This document shows, piece after piece, positions 26,949 through 36,475 of a stretch of 64,000 nucleotides of DNA (position 1 is its first letter; every line of letters starts with the position of its first letter). This DNA comes from Sporolactobacillus spathodeae. Its GTDB lineage: Bacteria; Bacillota; Bacilli; Bacillales; Sporolactobacillaceae. Position numbers and translations under genes: made by a program. The stretch lies in NCBI RefSeq assembly GCF_016908935.1, contig NZ_JAFBEV010000010.1, forward strand, positions 1 to 64,000, written 5' to 3'. The notes below the pieces were generated by a model. It ran no database searches. It was given only the letters and a program-made list of their open reading frames with translations, and was not told where the DNA came from.

Positions 26949-28379
26949 TGCAAGAAATTCCTTAATTCGCGTGACATACTCTGCGCGATCGTATTCCCTA
27001 TAGAGTGTTCCAGCGAGCCGGACGGGATCGCCGAAGAAGAAACGCTCGTATAAGGTTTGCCTGCCGGCGAACGCACTCAGCGATAAATCCCAGGCGAGAC
27101 GAAAGAGCTTAACTTTTTCATAGCCGTCCCGGTCTGTGCCCTGCAAATACTTGCGTAAATCCGCGCCCTGTGCAGAACTAAAATCTTTGGCTCCAGGGAT
27201 AGAGACAAGACCGCTTGCACCAATTAACTGGATAATCTCAATCAGCCGTGGATAGATCCTTGGGAATATATTCATTGCTGCAAGCAACGGTTTGCGATCT
27301 GGAGTCATCGTGCCCCATCTGTCAAGTGACGCGTGTGTCTCCGCTGCTGTCAGTAAGGCTTTAAGGGTCTCTAAACTGATAATTACTTTCGCCGTTTTTT
27401 CTTGAATATGCTGGTATTCGCCAATATTTATTGAATCAATCATCGATTGGATGATGCCAAGTATAAATTCAATTTTTACGATATTCTTCGAAGTGACGTG
27501 GTGGACCTGATGGGGTATAAAGCCGCTCTCACTGTATAGTTTGCTCGCCGTTTCAGTATCTCCATGCAAAAAAACCCGATCCCATGGAACAATGACGTGA
27601 TCGAATACAACAATACTGTCTGTTTCCTCGAAACGCGCGCCGAGCGGATGATCAAAAATACTTTTTCCATAATCAAAGGATTCACGAGATAGAAACTTCA
27701 ATCCGGGCGTATTTGAGGGGATGCAGAAGGCGTAGGCATAGCCTTGATCAAAGTGAAAAGCGCCGGTTGGGAAGACCATGATTTCATCGGTAATCCCACC
27801 TTGTGTCGCGAGAAGACGTGCGCCGTGAATGACGATTCCTTGATCGTTCTGCGCAATCATTCGTGCGGCAATCGGATCGTCCGCATTATCAAAGTGAATA
27901 GCGGACCGATTGGTTTGCGGATTGATAAATGTATGGGTTAATGAAATATCATTCCCCTGACAAAAGTCATAATAACGCCGCATATTTTCAATTCCTTTTG
28001 GATTACCGAAAAATTCGGCACAAGCGGCAAAAGCCATCACAACGGTGTTCATATAGTCTGGCGAACGGCCCATCATGCCGCCATGGTAGCGGGCGCGGAT
28101 CTGAAAAGCGAGACTTCTGCGCGACAAATCGGCTTTTGATTTCGGTTCAAGGTAGGACATGGGGACTCTTTGCCCAGTTTTTGACGAGATGAAAGTAAGC
28201 GAATCGAGCAAATCAGGCTGTCGCTGTAAGTCATAGAGCTTAGCTTGGCTAGACATCACGCCGCTGAATGCAGGATGATCGGAAATGTTGCCGGAAACCG
28301 GTTTGCCGTCGATCCAAACGTTATTTCCGAGCCGATTGATTCGGTTCAGGTAAGTTTTTCCGTCAACGCAAGTCATCAT
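26934..28379 (-). CDS. hpaB: 4-hydroxyphenylacetate 3-monooxygenase-type flavin oxygenase
   Basis: A 481-residue FADH2-dependent oxygenase of the HpaB/HpaH family, which hydroxylates phenolic substrates with reduced flavin from a separate reductase. Features include the N-terminal YLNRINR...VWIDGKPV block, ARYHGGMMGRSPDYMNTV, the flavin-binding region around LTHTFINPQTNR, and VVFDHVIVPWDRVFLHGD. AAGGGGAGCGTGA precedes ATG 28379. No reductase gene is adjacent, so it must share one. It lies on the opposite strand between mrfA and mrfB, splitting a pair that is contiguous in B. subtilis, so it is probably an insertion. The substrate is not determined. Confidence 0.85.
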   Translation of the reverse strand: MMTCVDGKTYLNRINRLGNNVWIDGKPVSGNISDHPAFSGVMSSQAKLYDLQRQPDLLDSLTFISSKTGQRVPMSYLEPKSKADLSRRSLAFQIRARYHGGMMGRSPDYMNTVVMAFAACAEFFGNPKGIENMRRYYDFCQGNDISLTHTFINPQTNRSAIHFDNADDPIAARMIAQNDQGIVIHGARLLATQGGITDEIMVFPTGAFHFDQGYAYAFCIPSNTPGLKFLSRESFDYGKSIFDHPLGARFEETDSIVVFDHVIVPWDRVFLHGDTETASKLYSESGFIPHQVHHVTSKNIVKIEFILGIIQSMIDSINIGEYQHIQEKTAKVIISLETLKALLTAAETHASLDRWGTMTPDRKPLLAAMNIFPRIYPRLIEIIQLIGASGLVSIPGAKDFSSAQGADLRKYLQGTDRDGYEKVKLFRLAWDLSLSAFAGRQTLYERFFFGDPVRLAGTLYREYDRAEYVTRIKEFLAEKNE

Positions 28380-28638
28380 TCACGCTCCCCTTTTATTTGT
28401 CTTCCTAAAAAATTTATGTTCCAACAGGCGCGATCAGCACATAATTATTTCTTCAGGCGAATAGCTGTCATGGGCAAATGAAGAGGACGGGATTAGCGAA
28501 CGTTTATTCGTTATGCTATAATGTCTAAAAATGTGGTCTGAACCATTTTTGGCGCCTGTCATTACGAGATTAAGAATAATAGCACTTTATGGGAACTTCT
28601 CTGTGTCTTGTTGCTTTAAAGCGGGGAGAATCGGAAAC

Positions 28639-29919
28639 ATGTCGTTGAAACAAAAGCTTCAGTTATATAAAAAACAATTGCACGAGGCGCAACAGGCCGA
28701 GCGAAGCACCCCGGAGAAAAACGATGGCTCGGAATCTGTTGTTGCAGCAGAAGAACGCTTAGCGGTTTGCCATGCAGCTCGTGAACTCGATGCAACGCTG
28801 CGTCAGTGGAAGGATCAATATGTGCTTGTTCATTCGGAAACGCTGCCGTTGACTAGCCAAACGGGTTTGTATCCATTTAGTGAGTTATTTGAAGCAGTGG
28901 CCGCTTGGCAGCAAGGTCCAGATGCTCACCCATTGTCGGCGCATGGATTAAAGGCAACTGATCTGCTTTTTTTCGATACGGAAACAACTGGTCTTTCTTC
29001 GGGTGCCGGACAAATGATTTTTCTAATTGGTCTTGCTCGCGTGACTTCGGGCGGCGTCGAATTGCGCCAGTATTTCCTGCCAGGACCTGGCCATGAGACA
29101 GCTTTCTATGACGCGTTTCTGCGCGATACGCAGTCGCTAAAGAATTTGGTTACATTTAACGGCAAAGCGTATGATTGGCCAAGGGTTAAGACGCGCCATC
29201 AATTTGTGCGCGAACATGTGCCGCGCCTGCCTCAATTCGGTCATTTTGACCTGCTTCATGCGGCACGGCGGCTATGGAAAAGGCGGCTCGATTCGGTCGG
29301 CCTGCAAAAAATTGAGCAAACGATACTGAAGATGGGTCGGTCAGAGGATGTGCCAGGCAAAATGGCGCCATTTCTTTATTTTCAGTTTCTGAAAAATCCA
29401 CAGGCTTCCTTGGTGAAGGGCATTCTCGAGCATAATCGTGAGGATGTACTGACGCTCATTATACTCTATTGTCATCTGTCATTTAAAATTCTCGGACTGG
29501 CTACACCTGATACGGAAGAATCGTTTGAAATTGCTCGCTGGTTTGACCAAATCAAGGCAAAAAATTATGCGCAGCCACTATTTGAACGCTTAGCGGCTGC
29601 AGGTTCCGATTATTCGGTTGAAGCCAAAGCCTATCTTGCCCGCTATGCGAAACAAAAGGGCAACTTCGATCAGGCGTTAAGCCTTCTCAGGGAAGTCATA
29701 CGGAGTGGTTCTGCTAACGACAGTCACTATATCCAGGCGGCGAAATTGTTGGAGCATCAATTTAAGAATAATCGACAGGCATTGCTCTATACACAGCAGG
29801 CCATTGCGCTGATGAATCATTGGCAGGGAAAATCGGAGCGCTTTTCGACGGCAAAATTGAACGCTTACCGCGAACGATTAAATCGTCTGGACACAAAATT
29901 GCTGAATAATCGCAATTGA
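28639..29919 (+). CDS. mrfB: exonuclease MrfB (YprB)
   Basis: A 426-residue protein with a DEDD-type 3'–5' exonuclease fold. The first acidic pair is in LLFFDTETTGLSSG, a second motif in LVTFNGKAYDWP, and the last conserved block in EHNREDVLTLIILY. The C-terminal third is helical with TPR-like segments (YLARYAKQKGNFDQALSLLR). ATG 28639 is selected by GGGGAGA 9 nt upstream; the open frame continues upstream without a ribosome site. It is the likely partner of the MrfA helicase. Confidence 0.85.
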   Translation: MSLKQKLQLYKKQLHEAQQAERSTPEKNDGSESVVAAEERLAVCHAARELDATLRQWKDQYVLVHSETLPLTSQTGLYPFSELFEAVAAWQQGPDAHPLSAHGLKATDLLFFDTETTGLSSGAGQMIFLIGLARVTSGGVELRQYFLPGPGHETAFYDAFLRDTQSLKNLVTFNGKAYDWPRVKTRHQFVREHVPRLPQFGHFDLLHAARRLWKRRLDSVGLQKIEQTILKMGRSEDVPGKMAPFLYFQFLKNPQASLVKGILEHNREDVLTLIILYCHLSFKILGLATPDTEESFEIARWFDQIKAKNYAQPLFERLAAAGSDYSVEAKAYLARYAKQKGNFDQALSLLREVIRSGSANDSHYIQAAKLLEHQFKNNRQALLYTQQAIALMNHWQGKSERFSTAKLNAYRERLNRLDTKLLNNRN

Positions 29920-30106
29920 ACGGGAAAAAGAGGAAATGGGTATTTATTACCCGGGTAAGCGCAAAAACCGCCTGAAATCGGCAAAAAAAACATGACTCTT
30001 GCTTGATTCGACAATTTTTTCGGATAATAATATTTTCAGGACATGAGTTCTGAAGATGAAACATAATCTAGTCTTAGATTTCTAACAGAACTAGGGAGTG
30101 ATGCGG

Positions 30107-30685
30107 ATGGCGGGACATTCTTTTCTTGTATCAGGTTACACAGCGAATGAGTTGGGCGTTTTTGCTGCAAATCATCCGGGCATCCCGTCCATTCTTCATT
30201 GCCTCAAGAAAAAGTTGCGCGAATTGGTTGAGAACGGCACGGACTGGTTCGTGATCAGCGGTCAGGCAGGTGTTGAATTGTGGGCGGGTCAAACCGTTCT
30301 TACTTTAAAAAACGAAGAAAAACTGCCTGTGCATCTCGCAGTACTCCCGCCTTTTCTCGATCAAGAGAACCGTTACAAAGATTGGATGAAAGAAATCTAT
30401 TATTCTGTTTTGGAGCAATCGGATTTTACGCAGCCGATCAGCAATCGCCCCTATGAACAGCCATTGCAGCTAAAGCAAAAAAATGATTTTCTTGTGAATA
30501 AAACAGACGGATTACTGTTGCTCTATGATGAAGAAGCGCCAGGTTCGCCGAATTATTATTTATCTGCGGCGAAGAAAAAAGCAGCGCGGACGCCTTATCC
30601 GATCCAATTGATAAATCGGTTCGATCTTGAGGACGCTGCAGAGGATTTACGCCAGCAAAACCCAGAGTATTGGGCGCAGATGTGA
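30107..30685 (+). CDS. ypsA: YpsA-like SLOG-fold protein
   Basis: A 192-residue protein of the DUF1273/YpsA family, a SLOG-type Rossmann fold. Recognisable parts are SGYTANELGVF at the N-terminus, WFVISGQAGVELWAGQ, NRPYEQPLQLKQKNDFLV and GLLLLYDEEAPGSPNYY. ATG 30107 has AGGGAG about 8 nt upstream; GTG 30098 and ATG 30101 are too close to it. The gene directly precedes gpsB, as in B. subtilis, where YpsA has been linked to cell division. Its ligand is unknown. Confidence 0.85.
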   Translation: MAGHSFLVSGYTANELGVFAANHPGIPSILHCLKKKLRELVENGTDWFVISGQAGVELWAGQTVLTLKNEEKLPVHLAVLPPFLDQENRYKDWMKEIYYSVLEQSDFTQPISNRPYEQPLQLKQKNDFLVNKTDGLLLLYDEEAPGSPNYYLSAAKKKAARTPYPIQLINRFDLEDAAEDLRQQNPEYWAQM

Positions 30686-30746
30686 TTGACAAGCGGCATA
30701 AAATTTGAAAAAATAAAATTAGATTTTAGTTGAGGTGATGAGTGGT

Positions 30747-31061
30747 ATGACGGATCAGAAGACAATCAGACTAACAAAAGAAGAAATATTGAATAAGGAA
30801 TTCAAGTCTTCGTTTCATGGGTACCAGCCTGATGAAGTGGATCAATTTCTTGACATCGTCATTAAGGATTATGAGGTTTTTAACGCAGAGGTTTTAAGAT
30901 TACGCGAAGAAAATAAAAAGCTGAAAAATGAATTGATGAGTGAAGATACTACGCGAAACAAATCTGCCTATGATGAAGAACAGGGTCAGACAAATTATGA
31001 CATTTTGAAAAGGCTTTCGAATCTTGAAAAACATGTATTCGGCAACCGAATCGGCAATTGA
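30747..31061 (+). CDS. gpsB: cell division protein GpsB
   Basis: A 104-residue DivIVA-related coiled-coil protein that coordinates peptidoglycan synthases at the division site. The N-terminal domain is LTKEEILNKEFKSSFHGYQ followed by PDEVDQFLDIVIKDYE. A coiled coil with EVLRLREENKKLKNEL comes next, and the conserved C-terminal ILKRLSNLEKHVFG forms the trimerising part. ATG 30747 follows GAGGTGATG by about 7 nt. Neighbours ypsA and rnpB confirm the identification. Confidence 0.94.
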   Translation: MTDQKTIRLTKEEILNKEFKSSFHGYQPDEVDQFLDIVIKDYEVFNAEVLRLREENKKLKNELMSEDTTRNKSAYDEEQGQTNYDILKRLSNLEKHVFGNRIGN

Positions 31062-31084
31062 ATGGATAAAAAAGAAAAAATAGG

Positions 31085-31113
31085 TTGCTTCTTTAAATAA
31101 AGTGGTTTATAAT
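31085..31113 (+). promoter_or_regulatory. rnpB promoter
   Basis: TTGCTT (31085–31090) and TATAAT (31108–31113) with 17-bp spacing, 13 bp before the mapped-by-homology 5' end of the RNase P RNA. Confidence 0.75.
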
Positions 31114-31126
31114 ATGTATCCGTGAC

Positions 31127-31538
31127 ATTGTTTGTGTTCGGGTGATCGCTGTATTCCTTTGAGAATATAGAGGAAAGTCCATGCTCGCACGGTCTGTGAC
31201 GACCGTAGTGTTCGTGCCTGGCGAAGTCATAAGCCAGGGTAGTCCGGAGCAATCTGGATTAACGGCAGAAGAAAGGCCTGTGTCCGTTTCGGCGGATATG
31301 GCTGACTATTCTTGAAAGTGCCATAGTGACGATGTCTTTCGGAAACGAAAGAAGTGGAACGCGGTAAACCCCTCGAGCGGGAAACTCAAACTTGGTAGAG
31401 GAACCCTTTGGAAGGAATCGAACGGAAAAAGGGACAGATATTTCTGTAGATAGATGATTGCCGCTTTTGTACGAGGAGCATTTGCTCCGGATGAAGTGCG
31501 AAAGTACAAAACATGGCTTACAGAACATGGATAATGCA
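31127..31538 (+). ncRNA. rnpB: RNase P RNA, type B
   Basis: The catalytic RNA of RNase P, which matures tRNA 5' ends. Signature segments of the Bacillus type B RNA are all present in order: TTCGGGTGATCGCTG, GAGGAAAGTCCATGCTCGCA, GTAGTGTTCGTGCC, GAAAGTGCCA, GTGGAACGCGGTAAACCCCT, TAGATAGATGATTGCCGC and ACATGGCTTACAGAACAT. The 5' end is set by similarity to B. subtilis and by the promoter. The position between gpsB and ypsC is the standard one. Confidence 0.96.
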
Positions 31539-31541
31539 TAT

Positions 31542-31568
31542 AAAAAAAGCCCTTTATGGGCTTTTTTT
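31542..31568 (+). terminator. rnpB terminator
   Basis: AAAAAAAGCCC, loop TTTAT, GGGCTTTTTTT immediately follows the RNA. Confidence 0.9.
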
Positions 31569-31634
31569 ATTGCTTTAAATGGGCAAAATGCCGATACATA
31601 AAAGAGTATGAATTTCAGACAGGAGGTCAAGCTG

Positions 31635-32786
31635 TTGGCCAAAGAAATGACGCTTATTGCAACAACTGCAATGGGATTGGAAGCTGTAGCAGCAGACGAA
31701 CTGCGAAAATTAGGGTACGCGGACTTAAAAGTTGATAATGGTAAAATAACATTCTCAGGTGATTCATTGGCGATTTGCCGGACGAATCTCTGGCTGCGAA
31801 CCGCCGATCGTGTGCGGTTGAAAATGGGATCGTTCCGTGCCATCACGTTTGACAGCCTTTTTGAACAGACCAAGGCGCTACCTTGGTCGGATTTCTTACC
31901 TGAGAATGCCTGCTTCCCTGTGAAAGGAAAATCGCATAAATCGGGCTTGCACAGCGTTCCCGACTGTCAGGCGATTGTTAAAAAAGCGATTGTTGAACAT
32001 ATGAAAGCCCGCTATGGCAAGGAATGGTTTAATGAGGATGGACCGGTTTACAAAGTACAGGTCGCCGTTGAAAAAGATATCGCGACGTTGTCGATTGATA
32101 CAAGCGGTGATGGTCTACATAAGCGTGGCTATCGTCAACTGCATAGCATTGCGCCACTGAAAGAGACATTGGCCAGTGCGATGATTCTGCTTAGTCGCTG
32201 GAGACCTGAACAACCATTTGTCGATCCATTTTGTGGATCTGGAACATTGCCGATTGAAGCGGCGATGATTGGTCAGAATATCGCTCCGGGTTTTAATCGA
32301 TCGTTTGTATCGGAGACATGGCCATTGTTTGCGGATGAGTGGGATCGGGCACGTATTGAGGTTGAGGAAAAAGCAAACTATGATCAGGAGCTGAATATTC
32401 TTGGTAGCGATATTGATCATAAAATGGTTGAACTGTCCGAACATAACGCAATGGAAGCTGGGTTTGGCGGATTAATTCGCTTTAAACAGATGCAAGTCGC
32501 TGATTTTACAACACAAGAGCAATACGGCTGTCTCGTAGGGAATCCACCATATGGCCAGCGTATCGGTGATGAAACCGAGGTGCAGGCGATCTGTCACGAT
32601 TTGGGCCGATTGTTTCGCACCTATGAGACTTGGTCTTTTTATCTGATCTCATCGTTTGAAACGTTTGAAACAGCATTTGGCCGTTCAGCTTCCAAGAAAA
32701 GGAAACTTTATAATGGCCGGATTCGCACAGATTTCTTTCAGTATTTTGGACGTAAGCAGCCGAGAGATCAGCACGGTGGCAGTTAA
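31635..32786 (+). CDS. ypsC: THUMP-domain rRNA guanine N2-methyltransferase (YpsC)
   Basis: A 383-residue class I SAM-dependent RNA methyltransferase of the RlmL N-terminal family. An N-terminal ferredoxin/THUMP part (residues about 5–155) is followed by the Rossmann domain, with FVDPFCGSGTLPIEA as SAM motif I and VGNPPYGQRI as the NPPY catalytic motif. TTG 31635 follows AGGAGGT by 7 nt; ATG 31647 is an alternative. Its location after rnpB matches B. subtilis ypsC. Modification of 23S rRNA is expected from the family. Confidence 0.88.
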   Translation: MAKEMTLIATTAMGLEAVAADELRKLGYADLKVDNGKITFSGDSLAICRTNLWLRTADRVRLKMGSFRAITFDSLFEQTKALPWSDFLPENACFPVKGKSHKSGLHSVPDCQAIVKKAIVEHMKARYGKEWFNEDGPVYKVQVAVEKDIATLSIDTSGDGLHKRGYRQLHSIAPLKETLASAMILLSRWRPEQPFVDPFCGSGTLPIEAAMIGQNIAPGFNRSFVSETWPLFADEWDRARIEVEEKANYDQELNILGSDIDHKMVELSEHNAMEAGFGGLIRFKQMQVADFTTQEQYGCLVGNPPYGQRIGDETEVQAICHDLGRLFRTYETWSFYLISSFETFETAFGRSASKKRKLYNGRIRTDFFQYFGRKQPRDQHGGS

Positions 32787-32898
32787 ATGCGGCATACTTT
32801 TTTAAAATGCAAGCAGGAATTGACAAAATTGGAGAGAAAGAAATAAACAATGACAAAATAGCCGAAAAAGGCTGTGAACCGAAAAGAGTGAGAAAGAC

Positions 32899-34413
32899 AT
32901 GGATTTACAGGAGACGGAAGCGGCTTATTACCAATATGTAAAAAAAATAATGGATTTCAATGAAACAATCGCTCTTGCGGAATGGGATATGCGCACCGGC
33001 GCACCGAAAAAAGGCATTTCGCAGCGCTCAGAAGTGGTCGGAACGCTCGCTGATGAAGTATTTAGTCGTTCGACATCGGCAGAAATGAAAGCGTATCTGG
33101 ATGTTTTAGCCGATCCGTCGATACAAAATCAGCTGAGTGCAGTGACGCGGCGAATGGTTGAAAAATCGAAAAAAACGTACGATCAAAACATTAAAATTCC
33201 TCAAGAAGAAAGCAAGGCTTTTACTATCTTGCAATCGGAGGCGCAGAGCGTCTGGGAAGATGCCAAAAAGGCAGACGATTTCTCGCTGCTGGAACCTTAT
33301 CTGGAAAAAATGGTTGCACTAAAAAGGAAATTTATAAATTATTGGGGCGTAACCACGCATCGATATAATGCATTGCTTGATTTGTACGAACCTGGCGTAA
33401 CGACTGAGACGATTGACCGGATATTCAGTCAACTACGTGCAGGCATTGTGCCGCTTGTTCAAGCTGTAAAAGATTCTTCCAATCAACCGGAAAAAGATTT
33501 CTTAACGACTCCTTTCCCGAAGGAACAGCTTCAGAAGTTTTGTCTCTATCTGCTAAGAGAAATCGGCTATGATTTTGACGCTGGGCGTCTTGATCAGACG
33601 GAGCACCCATTTGAGACAACGCTGAACCCTGGCGATGTTCGTGTAACAACAAATTATCTCGAAAATGATTTCATCTCGACTGTGCTTGGAACGATCCATG
33701 AAGGCGGTCATGCGCTGTATGAACAGCATATTTCTAGAGATTTGGTTGGCACACCACTTTGCGAAGGCACATCAATGGGCATCCATGAATCACAGTCTCT
33801 TTTCTTTGAGAATTTTATCGGACGAAGCAAAGCGTTTTGGCAGCATCATTACTCAGATTTAAATAAATATGCCGAAAACGCGTTCCGTGGACAAACAGTT
33901 GATGATTTTTATCGCGCCATCAACGCGTCGCATCCTTCTCTGATTCGCATCTTTGCCGATGAACTGACGTACCCGCTTCATATCATGGTACGTTATGATA
34001 TTGAAAAGGCATTATTTGATGGCGATCTCGCTGTTCACGATTTACCTGCTGTCTGGAATGAAAAGATGCGGGAATACTTAGGCATCGTCCCGCCGACAGA
34101 CCGTGAAGGTGTGCTTCAGGATATCCACTGGCCGAGTGGTGACTTTGGCTATTTTCCGTCATATGCATTGGGCTATGTCTACGCTGCTCAATTCCGACAT
34201 AAGATGCTTAGCGATCTTCCAAATTTCAATGATTTAATTGCAAATGGCGAAATCGTTCAAATTACAGAATGGCTGAGCAAGAATATCCATCAATTTGGCA
34301 GCCTAAAAAAGCCGCTGGAAATTTTGCGCGATGCGACCGGCGAAGAACCAAATCCAAATTATCTCATCCAATACATGAAAGAGAAATACGGTGAAATCTA
34401 TCGCTTGAAATGA
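32899..34413 (+). CDS. ypwA: metallocarboxypeptidase, M32 family
   Basis: A 504-residue M32 carboxypeptidase of the thermostable carboxypeptidase 1 type, which removes C-terminal amino acids from peptides in the cytoplasm. The zinc motif HEGGH is at residues 267–271, with the downstream HESQSLFFENF glutamate ligand region. Other family blocks include WDMRTGAPKKG, the DVRVTTNY strand and GIVPPTDREGVLQDIHW. No signal peptide is seen. Length is normal for the family. It sits between ypsC and parE with its own ribosome site. Confidence 0.93.
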   Translation: MDLQETEAAYYQYVKKIMDFNETIALAEWDMRTGAPKKGISQRSEVVGTLADEVFSRSTSAEMKAYLDVLADPSIQNQLSAVTRRMVEKSKKTYDQNIKIPQEESKAFTILQSEAQSVWEDAKKADDFSLLEPYLEKMVALKRKFINYWGVTTHRYNALLDLYEPGVTTETIDRIFSQLRAGIVPLVQAVKDSSNQPEKDFLTTPFPKEQLQKFCLYLLREIGYDFDAGRLDQTEHPFETTLNPGDVRVTTNYLENDFISTVLGTIHEGGHALYEQHISRDLVGTPLCEGTSMGIHESQSLFFENFIGRSKAFWQHHYSDLNKYAENAFRGQTVDDFYRAINASHPSLIRIFADELTYPLHIMVRYDIEKALFDGDLAVHDLPAVWNEKMREYLGIVPPTDREGVLQDIHWPSGDFGYFPSYALGYVYAAQFRHKMLSDLPNFNDLIANGEIVQITEWLSKNIHQFGSLKKPLEILRDATGEEPNPNYLIQYMKEKYGEIYRLK

Positions 34414-34498
34414 TGCGACAGAAGCAGGCTGACGAGAAAGAATTCGCATCAGTCAAGCAAAAGGATGTTTTTTCGCAGCCGTGAAAGGGGTTTTCTAT

Positions 34499-36475
34499 TT
34501 GTCAAGACAGGTATCGGCTTACGATGATGATACAATTCAAATTCTCGAAGGATTGGAAGCCGTACGAAAACGGCCAGGTATGTATATCGGTTCTACGGAT
34601 ACGCGTGGACTTCATCACCTGGTTTATGAGATTGTTGATAATGCGGTTGATGAAGCACTTGCAGGTTTCGGCAATCAGATTCTTGTCACAATCCACACGG
34701 ACGGCAGTCTGAGTGTCCGTGATTTTGGGCGCGGCATGCCGACAGGAATTCATAAAACAGGTAAACCGACAGTTGAAGTTATCTTTACGGTACTGCACGC
34801 TGGTGGCAAATTTGGGCAAACAGGCGGCTATAAAACGAGCGGTGGATTGCACGGTGTGGGTTCTTCGGTTGTCAATGCCCTTTCCGAATGGCTGGAAGTC
34901 ACTATTTGGCGTGATGGCTCAATCTATCGGCAGCGGTTCGAAAATGGCGGTCACCCTGTCACAACGTTAGAGAAAATCGGAGCATCCCGAGAAACCGGAT
35001 CACTCATTCATTTCAAACCCGATAGCAGCATTTTCAGCACGACGATTTTTCAATTTGATGTGCTCAGTGAACGGCTCCGTGAATCAGCCTTCCTCCAAAA
35101 GGGCATGAAAATCGTCTTATCTGATGAGCGAAGCGGGAAAGAAGAAATTTATCAATATGATGAAGGCATTAAAGCGTTTGTCGCGTATCTCAATGAAGAT
35201 AAAGACGTCTTGCATCCTGTTGTTGCTTTTGAAGGCAAAACCAACGATATGGAAGTGGACGTGGCCTTCCAGTATAACGATGGTTATTCGGAAAGCTTGA
35301 TTTCTTTCGTCAACAATGTTCGTACAAAAGACGGCGGGACACACGAATCGGGTTTCCGTACCGCGTTGACGCGCGTTTTCAATGACTATGCGCGAAAAAG
35401 CGGCTTGCTTAAGGAAAAAGATAAGAACCTTGAAGGTAGCGATGTCCGAGAAGGGTTTATGGGCATTGTTTCTGTGCGCATTCCGGAACATTTGCTGCAA
35501 TTCGAAGGCCAGACCAAGGAGAAACTGGGAACGAATGAAGCGCGTTCGGCTGTCGATTCTGTTGTCTCTGAGCAATTATCCTATTTTCTTGAAGAAAATC
35601 CGCAGACGAGCGAAATGCTGATTCGTAAGTCAATTAAGGCGCGTCAAGTACGCATTGCCGCTCGAAAAGCACGAGAAGATGCGCGAAATGGCAAAAAGAA
35701 TCGCCGCAAAGAATCGATTTTGAGCGGAAAATTGACACCAGCTTCCTCGAAAAACCCGGACCGTAATGAACTGTATTTGGTCGAAGGCGATTCAGCTGGC
35801 GGTTCAGCGAAACAGGGACGCGATCGCAAATTCCAAGCTGTTTTACCGCTGCGTGGAAAAGTGATTAATACACAAAAAGCGCGTCTCGATGATATTTTAA
35901 AGAATGAGGAAATCAATACGATTATCTATGCGATCGGTGCTGGCGTTGGCACTGATTTCACGATAAAAGACAGTAATTACGATAAAATCGTGATTATGAC
36001 CGATGCCGATAATGACGGCGCTCACATCCAAGTTCTTTTGCTTACATTCTTTTTCCGCTATATGCGTCCACTCATTGAAGCGGGCAAAGTCTATATCGCA
36101 CTCCCACCGCTCTATAAAGTCAGCAAAGGTACGGGCAAAAAAGAAGTTATCGAGTATGCTTGGGATGAGAACGGATTGAAAGAAGCGATTCAAAAAATCG
36201 GCAAGGGTTACGTGATTCAGCGGTATAAAGGGCTCGGTGAAATGAATGCCGACCAGCTTTGGGAAACGACAATGAATCCGGAAACGCGGACACTTATCCG
36301 GGTTAAAATCGATGATCAGTCTTATGCGGAGCGTCGGGTGACGACGTTGATGGGGGATAAGGTTGAGCCGAGACGAAAATGGATTGAATCGCATGTCGCG
36401 TTCGGTCTTGACGAAGAAACGAATATTCTCGAAAATGAGAATCTGACCGTTGTGAAAGGTGCTGAGACTGTATGA
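34499..36475 (+). CDS. parE: DNA topoisomerase IV subunit B (ParE)
   Basis: A 658-residue ATPase subunit of topoisomerase IV, which separates linked daughter chromosomes. The GHKL ATPase shows [19 protein letters not shown] and [14 protein letters not shown]. The TOPRIM part has [16 protein letters not shown] and [14 protein letters not shown] 34499 follows AAAGGGG by about 8 nt and gives an N-terminus like B. subtilis ParE; GTG 34481 would place the ribosome site inside the gene. It overlaps parC by 4 bp (ATGA). ParE is preferred over GyrB because of this linkage to parC. Confidence 0.94.
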   Translation: MSRQVSAYDDDTIQILEGLEAVRKRPGMYIGSTDTRGLHHLVYEIVDNAVDEALAGFGNQILVTIHTDGSLSVRDFGRGMPTGIHKTGKPTVEVIFTVLHAGGKFGQTGGYKTSGGLHGVGSSVVNALSEWLEVTIWRDGSIYRQRFENGGHPVTTLEKIGASRETGSLIHFKPDSSIFSTTIFQFDVLSERLRESAFLQKGMKIVLSDERSGKEEIYQYDEGIKAFVAYLNEDKDVLHPVVAFEGKTNDMEVDVAFQYNDGYSESLISFVNNVRTKDGGTHESGFRTALTRVFNDYARKSGLLKEKDKNLEGSDVREGFMGIVSVRIPEHLLQFEGQTKEKLGTNEARSAVDSVVSEQLSYFLEENPQTSEMLIRKSIKARQVRIAARKAREDARNGKKNRRKESILSGKLTPASSKNPDRNELYLVEGDSAGGSAKQGRDRKFQAVLPLRGKVINTQKARLDDILKNEEINTIIYAIGAGVGTDFTIKDSNYDKIVIMTDADNDGAHIQVLLLTFFFRYMRPLIEAGKVYIALPPLYKVSKGTGKKEVIEYAWDENGLKEAIQKIGKGYVIQRYKGLGEMNADQLWETTMNPETRTLIRVKIDDQSYAERRVTTLMGDKVEPRRKWIESHVAFGLDEETNILENENLTVVKGAETV

